Shown here piece after piece: positions 48,186-57,700 of a stretch of 64,000 nucleotides of DNA. The notes below the pieces were generated by a model that was given only the letters and a program-made list of their open reading frames with translations, had not been told where the DNA came from and did not search any database. Each line of letters starts with the position of its first letter. Within the stretch, counting starts at the first letter, position 1. This DNA is from Fremontodendron californicum. Lineage: Eukaryota; Streptophyta; Magnoliopsida; Malvales; Malvaceae. The translations under genes and the position numbers were made by a program. The stretch is taken from contig JAULJL010000011.1 of assembly GCA_030761205.1 (NCBI GenBank), forward strand, positions 9,972,501 to 10,036,500, in the 5' to 3' direction.

Positions 48186-51100
48186 ATGTCTCACCATACT
48201 GAATCATCACACAAGGGGGATGAAAATTCATCTTTTACATTGAGAGCTATGCAACAACAGTTTGAGAGGATGAATTTTGCGATGGCACAAATGTCAGACA
48301 AGATAGAGAGCCAATCGGCAGCCATTCAAAACCTACAAGGTGGGCGATATAGAGGGGCTAGGCGAGAGTCTAGTGTTGTTGATGAACATGATATAGAGGA
48401 GGCAGATGATGAGGAAGTTGATATGGGTAGACCTAGAGGAGTTAGGCATGGAGGAAGACCTAGGAGAAACACTAGGGATCATGATTGGGAAAATAGAGAA
48501 GATAGGAACCTTGGGAATATTAAAATGAAAATTCCACCATTCCAAGGTAGAACTGATCCTGAGGTTTATTTGGAGTGGGAGAAGAAGATAGAGTTGATCT
48601 TTGATTGTCACAACTATTCGGAAGAGAAAAAGGTGAAGTTGGCAGTCATTGAATTTACTGACTATGCCATAGTTTGGTGGGATCAACTAGTAACCAATAG
48701 GAGGAGAAACCATGAGAGACCTATAGAGACATGGAGAGAATTGAAAGCTCTCATGAAAAGGAGGTTTGTACCTAGCCACTATTATAGGGACCTTTACCAA
48801 AAACTTCAAAACCTTACCCAAGGGTTTAGGAGTGTAGAGGATTACTATAAGGAGATGGAGGTGGCTATGATTAGAGCCAATGTAGAGGAGGATCAGGAAG
48901 CCACCATGGCTAGATTTTTGAGTGTCTTACATAGAGACATAGCCAATGTTGTGGAGTTGCAGCATTATGTAGAGGTAGAAGACATGGTGCACATGGCTAT
49001 GAAGGTGGAGAGGCAATTGAAAAGAAAAGGGGCAGCAAGGTATTCTTCGGTTTCTAGCACTCATTGGAAACCAAAGTGGGACAAAGACCGGGCTGTTGTC
49101 AAGGGCAAAATCGAACCACCAAAGGGGAAAGAAGAGAGCATTAGCAAAGACAAACCCAAGGTATTTCAAAATTCCAATTCTTCAAGGAATAGAGATATTA
49201 AATGCTTTAAATGTTTGGGTTCAGGCCATATTGCATCTCAATGTCCAAACAAAAGGGCGATGATCATGCATGCTAATGGTGAAGTCGTGACCGAAAGTGA
49301 GGATGATTGTGATGACATGCCAGAATTGGAGGATGCTAGTGATTGTGTTGGTGATGATGCTGACTTGGACTACCCCGTGGAAGGTAAATCTCTTGTTGCT
49401 AGGCGTGCTTTGAATGCGCAAATTAAAATAGATGATGTAGAGGAACAAAGGGAAAACATTTTTCATACTAGATGTTTTGTGAATAATAAAGTATGTAGTA
49501 TGATAATTGATGGGGGGAGTTGCACCAATGTAGCTAGTACTACCTTAGTAGAAAAGTTGGGTTTACCTATGCTTAAACATCCTAAGCCTTATAGATTGCA
49601 ATGGTTGAATGATTGTGGGGAGGTTAAGGTGAATAGGCAAGTCAGGGTAGCTTTTACTATTGGGAGGTATAGTGATGAGGTGCTTTGTGATGTAGTGCCT
49701 ATGCATGCTGGCCATCTATTGTTGGGGAGGCCATGGCAGTTTGATAGGAGGGTAACACATGATGGGTTTAGGAATAGATATAGCTTTGTAAAAGATGGCA
49801 AAACCATCAACCTTGTTCCTTTAACACCAAAGCAGGTCTATGAAGACCAAATGAAATTGAAATCTGTTTTTGAGAAAAAAGAATTGAGTGTGGCCGAATC
49901 TAATGAGGAAAAAAGGAGAGAACAAAAAAAAGAGAGATTGGCCGAAAAAGGGGAGGAAAAAGAAAGTGACAAAAACAGAGAAGTGGCTGAAAAAAATAAA
50001 GTAATGCCACAAGAAAGAAAAGCAAAAACAAAGATGAGCTTTTATGCAAAAGAGAGTGAGGTTAAGAAGGCTTTTTTAGAAGATCAGCCCATGATCTTCC
50101 TTGTTTATAAAGAATCATATCTTAATCTTGATGAATCTAACCAAGCTCTTCCTAGTGTTGCTATTTCTTTGTTACAGGAATTTGAAGAGTTATTCCCGGA
50201 CGAGATGCCAAGTGGATTGCCTTCCATAAGAGGCATTGAGCATCAGATTGATTTTGTACCCGGAGCAGTCATTCCAAACCGACCAGCCTATAGAAGTAAT
50301 CCGGAGGAGACAAAGGAACTTCAAAGGCAAGTTGAAGACTTGATGAGTAAAGGGTACATAAGAGAAAGCATGAGTCCATGTGCTGTTCCAGTTCTTCTAG
50401 TGCCAAAGAAGGATGGGTCTTGGAGGATGTGTGTTGATTGTAGAGCAGTCAACAATATCACGGTAAAGTATCGTCATCCCATTCCTAGATTAGATGATAT
50501 GCTAGATGAATTGTATGGATCTTGTGTTTTTAGTAAGATAGATCTTAAAAGTGGTTACCATCAGATTAGGATGAAAGAAGGTGATGAATGGAAAACAGCT
50601 TTTAAGACTAAATATGGGTTGTATGAATGGTTAGTCATGCCATTTGGACTTACTAATGCACCTAGTACTTTTATGAGACTAATGAATCATGTTTTAAGAG
50701 AGTTTCTAGGTAAATTTGTAGTAGTCTACTTTGATGACATTTTAGTGTACAGCAAAAGCTTAGATGAGCATGTTGAACATTTGCGATTTGTGTTTAATGT
50801 GTTGAAAACTGAAAAGTTGTATGCTAATTTTAAGAAGTGTACCTTTTGCATGGATAGAGTTATATTTCTTGGATATGTTGTTAGCTCAAAAGGTATTGAG
50901 ATGGATGAAGAGAAAGTCAAGGCCATCAAGGACTGGCCGACGCCTAAAGGGGTAAGTGAGGTAAGAAGCTTTCATGGTTTAGCTAGTTTTTATAGGCGTT
51001 TTGTTAAAGACTTTAGCACTATTGCTGCACCACTTACTGAAGTTATTAAAAAGAATGTTGGTTTTCATTGGGGCAATGAACAAGAAAAAGCATTTGTTAA

Positions 51101-52715
51101 TCTTAAAGATAGGTTATCTTCAGCACCTGTTTTAACATTACCTAACTTTGACAAAGCTTTTGAGATTGAATGTGATGCCTCAGGAATAGGAATTGGAGCT
51201 GTTTTAATGCAGGAAAAGCGTCCAATCGCATTCTTCAGTGAGAAGCTTAGTGGAGCGGCCTTGAACTATCCAACTTATGACAAGGAGCTCTATGCACTTG
51301 TTAGAGCTTTGGAGACATGGCAGCATTACTTATGGCCTAAGGAATTTGTGATACATACTGATCATGAGTCATTGAAACATCTCAAGGGTCAAGGTAAATT
51401 GAATAAGAGACATGCTAGGTGGATGGAATACATAGAGACCTTTCCTTATGTCATTAAATATAAGCAAGGTAAGGAAAATATTGTGGCTGATGCTTTATCT
51501 AGGAGGTATGTATTTCTCACATCTATGAATGCTAAGATGCTTGGATTTGAATATATAAAGGATGAATATGCTAATGATGCTGATTTTTGTGATGTATACA
51601 TAGCATGTGATAAGACAGCATTTGGTAAATTTTACAAGCATGATGGTTTTTTGTTTAGACAAGATAAACTATGTGTGCCTAATTGTTCTATGAGAGAGTT
51701 ATTAGTGCGTGAGGCACATGGTGGTGGTTTAATGAGACACTTTGGTGTCAAGAAGACCTTAGAAATATTGTATGAACATTTCTTTTGGCCTAAAATGAAA
51801 AGGGATGTTATTCGCATATGTAATAGATGCATTACATGTAGAAAGGCCAAATCTAAGGTTTTACCTCATGGGTTGTATACACCCTTACCAGTTCCTAGTG
51901 AACCATGGGTAGACATATCTATGGACTTTGTATTGGGTTTACCTAGGACGACAAGGGGTAGGGATTCAATTTTTGTGGTAGTGGATAGGTTTAGCAAGAT
52001 GGCACATTTTATCCCATGCCATAAAACTGATGATGCAACTCACATTGCTGACTTGTTCTTTAGGGAGATAGTGCGCCTACATGGTGTTCCTAGAAGCATT
52101 GTATCTGATAGAGATGTTAAGTTCCTTAGTTACTTTTGGAAGGTTTTGTGGGGGAAATTGGGTACTAAACTTTTGTTTTCTACTACTTGTCATCCACAAA
52201 CTGATGGGCAAACTGAAGTAGTTAATAGGACTTTAACACAACTTTTGCGCACTGTTATACAAAAGAACTTGAAAACTTGGGAAGAATGTTTGCCATTCAT
52301 AGAGTTTGCATATAATAGGACTGTGCATTCTACTACTTCTTATTCTCCATTTGAGATTGTTTATGGTTTTAATCCATTAACTCCCTTAGATTTAATGCCT
52401 TTACCTGTTGATGCAAGGAATAGTTTGAATGGGAGTAAGAAAGCTGAATTGGTGAAGTCTCTTCATGAAAAAGTAAAGCTTCAAATTGAGAAAAAGAATG
52501 CAAAAGTTGCTTCACAAGCAAACAAAGGCAGGAGGCGAGTTACTTTCGAACCAGGTGATGATTCGAGGTCGAATCCTTTTGAGGAAAGGGGGAATGATGA
52601 GAACCAAGCTGGTATTGGACTTCAAGATCCATTGCATGTTCCTATTGGGCCTATTACAAGGTTAAGATCCAAGAAGCTCAAGGAAGCTATGCAAGGATTG
52701 GTAAAAAGGATTTGA
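48186..52715 (+). CDS. gag-pol polyprotein of the CRM-like element (1509 aa, open)
   Basis: From ATG 48186 one frame runs uninterrupted to 52715. Domains: acidic/basic N-terminus; gag core (about 112-250); CCHC knuckle C-x2-C-x4-H-x4-C (about 339-352); protease with IIDGGS (about 440); reverse transcriptase with YFDD (848-851); RNase H with ECDASG (about 993); integrase with H-H-C-C finger (about 1175-1220) and intact D, D, E (about 1245-1343). Normally the integrase continues with a GPY/F module. Here VTFEPGD is joined directly to DSRSNPF, so that module is absent in frame, with a GATGAT repeat at the joint. The last 40 residues (GPITRLRSKKLKEAMQGLV) are encoded inside the 3' LTR. It may still be translated if read from an outside promoter. 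Confidence 0.92.
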   Translation: MSHHTESSHKGDENSSFTLRAMQQQFERMNFAMAQMSDKIESQSAAIQNLQGGRYRGARRESSVVDEHDIEEADDEEVDMGRPRGVRHGGRPRRNTRDHDWENREDRNLGNIKMKIPPFQGRTDPEVYLEWEKKIELIFDCHNYSEEKKVKLAVIEFTDYAIVWWDQLVTNRRRNHERPIETWRELKALMKRRFVPSHYYRDLYQKLQNLTQGFRSVEDYYKEMEVAMIRANVEEDQEATMARFLSVLHRDIANVVELQHYVEVEDMVHMAMKVERQLKRKGAARYSSVSSTHWKPKWDKDRAVVKGKIEPPKGKEESISKDKPKVFQNSNSSRNRDIKCFKCLGSGHIASQCPNKRAMIMHANGEVVTESEDDCDDMPELEDASDCVGDDADLDYPVEGKSLVARRALNAQIKIDDVEEQRENIFHTRCFVNNKVCSMIIDGGSCTNVASTTLVEKLGLPMLKHPKPYRLQWLNDCGEVKVNRQVRVAFTIGRYSDEVLCDVVPMHAGHLLLGRPWQFDRRVTHDGFRNRYSFVKDGKTINLVPLTPKQVYEDQMKLKSVFEKKELSVAESNEEKRREQKKERLAEKGEEKESDKNREVAEKNKVMPQERKAKTKMSFYAKESEVKKAFLEDQPMIFLVYKESYLNLDESNQALPSVAISLLQEFEELFPDEMPSGLPSIRGIEHQIDFVPGAVIPNRPAYRSNPEETKELQRQVEDLMSKGYIRESMSPCAVPVLLVPKKDGSWRMCVDCRAVNNITVKYRHPIPRLDDMLDELYGSCVFSKIDLKSGYHQIRMKEGDEWKTAFKTKYGLYEWLVMPFGLTNAPSTFMRLMNHVLREFLGKFVVVYFDDILVYSKSLDEHVEHLRFVFNVLKTEKLYANFKKCTFCMDRVIFLGYVVSSKGIEMDEEKVKAIKDWPTPKGVSEVRSFHGLASFYRRFVKDFSTIAAPLTEVIKKNVGFHWGNEQEKAFVNLKDRLSSAPVLTLPNFDKAFEIECDASGIGIGAVLMQEKRPIAFFSEKLSGAALNYPTYDKELYALVRALETWQHYLWPKEFVIHTDHESLKHLKGQGKLNKRHARWMEYIETFPYVIKYKQGKENIVADALSRRYVFLTSMNAKMLGFEYIKDEYANDADFCDVYIACDKTAFGKFYKHDGFLFRQDKLCVPNCSMRELLVREAHGGGLMRHFGVKKTLEILYEHFFWPKMKRDVIRICNRCITCRKAKSKVLPHGLYTPLPVPSEPWVDISMDFVLGLPRTTRGRDSIFVVVDRFSKMAHFIPCHKTDDATHIADLFFREIVRLHGVPRSIVSDRDVKFLSYFWKVLWGKLGTKLLFSTTCHPQTDGQTEVVNRTLTQLLRTVIQKNLKTWEECLPFIEFAYNRTVHSTTSYSPFEIVYGFNPLTPLDLMPLPVDARNSLNGSKKAELVKSLHEKVKLQIEKKNAKVASQANKGRRRVTFEPGDDSRSNPFEERGNDENQAGIGLQDPLHVPIGPITRLRSKKLKEAMQGLVKRI
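52581..52594 (+). promoter_or_regulatory. Polypurine tract of the CRM-like element
   Basis: GAGGAAAGGGGGAA abuts the 3' LTR directly and lies within the coding frame, where it encodes E-E-R-G-N. Confidence 0.8.
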
Positions 52716-53456
52716 GAAGAATCTACAAGTCTTTTAAGCAATGTCAATCCATTCAAGTTGGGCTGCTTGAATGAGGAAGACCAAGAATTGGTCCATGTGA
52801 TCCAAGCTTCACATGATGGGCCATAGAGGAATTCAAGGGGGCGGCAATCTTAATGAATTAGTGGGCATGTTTTTAGTTCATTATCTAATATGAAGTGGGG
52901 TCCAATTCATTGGTCCAATTCATTAATGTTGTGGTGTCTAAATTAGAACCTTTAGTTGAGTCTTTTAATTACTTAGGCTTTTGGGCTTGATTTATGTATT
53001 ATGTCCATTAGGCTTAAGGGGTTTATCTTTATTAAACTTGTTGAACATCTTTTAATTATTTAGGTTTGGGCTTGAGTATGTTCAGCCAATATTTTACATA
53101 TTATTAATTAGTAGATTAGGGTTATTGTAGAGAGGCTATAAATATATGTCTTAGCCGCCTACTTCAATTATCTTTTGATCAATTAAGTCTGATTTTATTC
53201 AGTGAGAGTTTTCTCTTTTTAGTTCTTGAAAGAACTTAGGAACTTATCAAAGAATTCCTTCTTTGTGGCGTTCAACCTATCAAACTTAGGTTCTTGAAAC
53301 GAGAGTTCTTAGGGTTTAGATTACATGCTTAATCTAGGTTCTTTGAAACAGGCTTTTAAGGGTTTAAGTTTTCTTTGCCTGAATCTTGGCTTTTCTGGGT
53401 TAGGTATTTCAATTTGTTAGTGGGTTCAAAGGGTTTAACCCCTAGGGTTCACATCA
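52595..53456 (+). repeat. Full 3' LTR of the CRM-like element
   Basis: TGATGAGAACC to TTCACATCA, 862 bp, with its own promoter elements (TATA at 53137). The first 121 bases are coding for the polyprotein end. Confidence 0.88.
53137..53146 (+). promoter_or_regulatory. LTR promoter TATA box
   Basis: TATAAATATA lies 543 bases into the 3' LTR. The 5' LTR has no counterpart. Transcription from here would run towards the SEUSS-like gene 1.6 kb downstream. Confidence 0.55.
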
Positions 53457-53755
53457 CTAACCCTTATAAATACATAATTTAAAAATAAAATAAACTTAAA
53501 ACTATTTAAAAACAAAAAAAAAAACCATTTGATGTTTTTTATGTTTTAAAAAACAAAATTATGCTTAAAACTTATGAATCCTTAAAATAAACTCATGAAT
53601 CCTTAAAAAATAAACTCATGAATCCTTAAAACTAAAAAATAAATAATAATAAACTATCTTTTTACTCCATTAACAAACAAAACAAAAAAATCTTTTTGAA
53701 AAATGGCAACCGAGTCCCTCAGAGTCAGAAGTCAGAACTCAGTTTTAATAATAAG
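53457..53755. other. Rest of the satellite unit, then a 26-bp tandem repeat
   Basis: 53457-53500 completes the interrupted satellite unit. At about 53568-53635 three copies of a roughly 26-bp unit with CTCATGAATCCTTAAAA follow. Confidence 0.6.
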
Positions 53756-53759
53756 AGAT

Positions 53760-53767
53760 TATATATA
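53760..53767 (+). promoter_or_regulatory. Candidate TATA box of the SEUSS-like gene
   Basis: TATATATA precedes a leader whose first exon may end at CACTGTAAGT (donor at 53853) and be joined to an acceptor TTCAG at 54564, giving a 5' leader intron of about 710 bp. Confidence 0.4.
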
Positions 53768-54609
53768 TTTGCCTTTGTTTGTAGTTGTGTTTTTATGGGA
53801 AACATCAAAATTTTCTTCTCTCTAAAAATTTTCGACACGGCCTCTTCACACTGTAAGTTTTCTTTCTCTCTTTCTTTTTTGTCAATGGGTTTTCTTTTTT
53901 TGGGAGAATGAAGAACAAAAAGTAATTCACTTTTTTCCCATGCTTCTTTTCTTTTTTGGTCTTTGGATTTTCATTACATTGTTGAATTTTTGTTTTGTGT
54001 TTAATATGTGTGTTTTCATTGGTATCAAGCCTCATTTTTGTTGTTGTGTGTGTTGGTATCTGGGTTTAGAATGAGAGAAAGGGTTCAAATTTAAAGGACT
54101 TGGGTTGTAATTTTAGCCTTAAATTCATGGATTTCCTCTCTTTTTCCTACATTTTTCTTTGCAACCATATATAGATGAAAACTTTATTTCTTTTGTTTTT
54201 TGAATTTGGGAGATGGAATCATTTCAATTTGCTGGTTTTTTTATCTCATATTTTCACTTAGTATATGTCACTATCAGTTTCTTTTGTACTATTATATTAG
54301 CTTAAACCATAATATTTGTGCCAAGCAAAGACGACTTATTTGATGGTGGGTTTTGGCTTTGTGATTTATGATTTTGTATTTCAGGGCTTAATTGTTCTAA
54401 ATATCAAATAGAATTTTCAGTAAATGGTCTCAGCTTGTCATTGAAGTTCATATTTGTGAACAAGTGCTGAAATTCTTATAATGGTCATGGGTCATGACTC
54501 ATGATCCTATTTTCTTCCTTAGAATTAACCATTTTATTCTTCTTTGTTATTGTCTATAATTCAGGTTTTAGTGGTCAGAACGAAACAGTTGTCACTTCTC
54601 TCTTCTGAA

Positions 54610-54787
54610 ATGTTGACGAGCTGGAGTGTCAAGTTCTAAGTGTAGCCTGGATTTTTCTTCTTGGTTTAATATAATTTTGGCCTTTCTCCGTCAAGGTGCC
54701 TGGGGAGGCTCAACAGGATATCTGGGTATGGTGAATTCAACTGTATTAATTCAGTTTGGTGAATTTGTTGAGCTGTTGCAGTCTTAA
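54610..54787 (+). promoter_or_regulatory. Two upstream ORFs in the SEUSS-like leader
   Basis: ATG 54610 opens a 9-residue frame (stop 54637-54639) and ATG 54728 opens a 19-residue frame (stop 54785-54787). Neither is in frame with the main ATG at 54798. If transcribed they would lower translation of the main frame. Confidence 0.4.
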
Positions 54788-54797
54788 TTCGAGGGAA

Positions 54798-57700
54798 ATG
54801 GCTGGGCCACCAACTCCAATTGGTGGTGCTCAGTCTGTTTCTCCAGCACTTATGCTATCAAATTCTGCAATTTTGGGATCTCAAGGTGGTTCAATGCCTC
54901 AGTAAGCAACATTTTCATCACTTGTCTCACCAAGAGTGCAGTATAACATGAATTTGCTAGGTAGCACAGCGAACATTTCATCACTTATCAATCAGACTTT
55001 TTGCAATGGGGGTTCGTACTCTGGCCTATCTGGTATGAGTGGTTTCCAACATGGAGGTTTTGATGCCACAGCTGAGTCTGATCCTCTCACTGCTGTAGCA
55101 AATGAGATTGGTTTTAATGTACCTCCGTCATCGTTCACGCCTTCAAATGTTGCAAAGTCTGGGTCATCAGGCCAACTTCAGAATCAGCAAATTGCAAACT
55201 CTGCTGGAAACCCTGCACTGTTGGATCAACAGCAATCTCATTTTCAACAATTTGAGCCACAGAAGTTTCAGCATGGTCAGCAATTAATGCAACAGTTTCC
55301 TCTTTGTCACAGTCAATCACAGCAGCAATTTCAATCAATCCGAGGAGGATTAGGGGGCACAGGTGCAGTTAAGTTGGAGCCTCAGGCTATGAATGATCAG
55401 GTTGGTCCCCAGCAACAGTTGCAGTCATTCCGAAATCTTGGACCAGTGAAGCTAGAGCCTCGACAGAACCAAATTGGAAGAGGCATAGGGCCTGTAAAAG
55501 TGGAACGTCAACAGTCTGATCAAGCAATGCTTTTGCAGCGGCAGCAACAACAGCAGCAGCAGCAGTTCCTCCAATTGTCCAGGCAGTCTTCTCAGGCCGC
55601 TATTGCACAGATGAATCTTTTGCAACAACAGCGTATTTTGCAGATGCAACATCAGCAACAACTGTTGAAATCACTTCCTCAGCAAAGGCCTCAACTACAG
55701 CCGCAGTTTCAGCAGCAGAACTTGCCTATTAGATCTGCTGTTAGACCAGCTTACGAACCAGGAACTTGCGCTCGGCGTTTGACCCAATACATATATCAGC
55801 AACAGCTCAGACCTGATGTAAGATAATTTCACTTGTGGAATTAATCGTTCTTTTGGTGATTGCTGTTTTACTTGGTAGTAACTCTTGTTCTTGATGCAGG
55901 ATAACAATATTGAATTCTGGCAGAAATTTGTTGCTGAATTTTTTGCTCCTAATGCGAAGAAAAGGTGGTGTGTTTCGTTATATGGAAGTAGTCACCAAAC
56001 TAATGGTGTTTTTCCTCAGGTATGTTGTTTAAAGAAATTAACTGACTTACACTTTACTGTCCATAGGGAGAGGAAAAGCTGGTGCTTTAGAATGAGAGAG
56101 GGCTTGTGGTTGGCATGGAGTATCCTTGGTGCACTCCTTCCAGGAATTTTAAATTTGCTAAATGATGTCTTGGAGGATCACTGTTTGTTAATGTTTGATG
56201 AAGTTTCAAACTGACAATAATGAGTTATGACAGATTTTGGAAAACAGTCGGACTAAAAAAAAAAGAAGAAAAAAACACTATCGGATAAGGTGATGTAGCT
56301 TCCATTGTAGCCCTGGCCTCATTCAAGGATAAGGATGAAGAATTTATTTCCCCTTGTGAGATACATGGGTGTGGGGCTCAAGTTTTATGATTTCAGAAGG
56401 ACTATATATAATCTCAAGTGGACAGTTATCAGAAGTAGTAGTTCGTTTTGGGAATTGATAACAATTTTCTCTGTAGATGTTAAGTAAGATTTGGGTTTGT
56501 ATGCTTGGAGAAAACAGGTTTCTATTGTTAGAAAATTTAGTAGTATTTTTTGGGTTGACAGGGGAGCATGCTAGGATCTTGTTTGCCTATCATTTTATAT
56601 CTCAATGGAGTCTTGGCCAATTAAAATGATAATGTCCACTTTTTGGAATTCTTCACAAAGTTTAAGATTTTGCTGTGTTTCCATTGTGAGGAAATATTAG
56701 AAATCTAATTCAGCTTTTGCAGGATATATGGCACTGTGAAATATGCAACCGCAAGCCTGGTCGTGGTTTTGGTATGTTATTTCTTTCACCTCTTCAACTT
56801 GAAATTTTATGGTAATTTAAAGATTCCTGCTTTTGAAGCTGACTATATCTTGTCATATTAAGTTTGGAGCTGACTATATCTTGCCATTTTAAGTGAAGAA
56901 AGTGTTCTGTATTTTGTGTAAATGGTCCTGCTTCTTAACTAATGTGTTTATCAAGTTCTGCATCTATGACTATTAGGAAAACATCAGAAACTACTATGGA
57001 TTCAATCTTTATTGATTCACTGGCAAACAGTTAGTGGCAAAAGCTCAAATCTCCTGCTTATGCATAAAGACTTTGTATCTGAATGCAATCCTTTGAAACA
57101 TATAATGGATACTTTTGATGCCTGCTTTAATCAATATTCGGGCTTTCTTTGCATGAAAGAAAGAAGGATTTAAACACTTTACCAAAAGAAGTGGTGCATG
57201 CTACGTCCTTAGTGATGAGGTCTATTTGGATATGCATCGTAGTTTAGGTATCTATTTGGATAAGCATCATAATTTAGGTACATAGGCTTCATTTAGAGCA
57301 AGAATACAAGATAAGTTGGGTCTTCAATCTCTACTATTATCGTCTGAGTTTTATGTATCAGAGACTAGGATGTTGCCCTATCTGTTTAATCTCATGTGGA
57401 TTAATAAATTCCTTTTACTTGGTCTGCACTTGAAATGCCATAAAGCAATCTTACATAAATGAATCAATTATAGGTGATGCAAATATGCAATATTGCTTCT
57501 TTAGCTTTTCTATCCCATTGTGTAAAAGTTTTACGAATAGAAAAGGAAGGAGTACAATGGTGAAACCGTTGAAAGTAAGATGATTGGTGATTGTAAGGTA
57601 GTAAGTCTATTTTCTTTAGACTCCAAGAAGTTGGTGGCAATAGGAAAATGAATATTATAATAGTTTGTACTATATGTTATTTTCGTCCATGGTATCACCA

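Larger units (their letters stand above)
47188..53456 (+). mobile_element. Young CRM-like Ty3/Gypsy chromovirus inserted in the satellite, CTAAC target duplication
   Basis: CTAAC flanks it at 47183-47187 and 53457-53461, and the broken satellite unit continues on the far side. The 3' LTR is 52595-53456 (862 bp, TGATGAG...CACATCA). The 5' copy matches only its first about 425 bp (47188-47612), with a single difference that I can see, then jumps into leader sequence. The rest of the 5' LTR (with the TATA box) and the primer site are therefore missing. The polyprotein frame enters the 3' LTR, a hallmark of CRM elements. CRM elements are often centromere-associated; that this locus is centromeric is not shown. 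Confidence 0.88.

Noticed and set aside
49500..49520. Protease active site D-G-G instead of D-S/T-G as a lesion of the CRM-like element
   Set aside because: I recall D-G-G as common in this group of plant Gypsy elements, so I do not count it as damage.
54728..54780. A second intron in the SEUSS-like leader (GTATGG to TTGCAG)
   Set aside because: It would be only about 56 bp, shorter than plant introns normally are.
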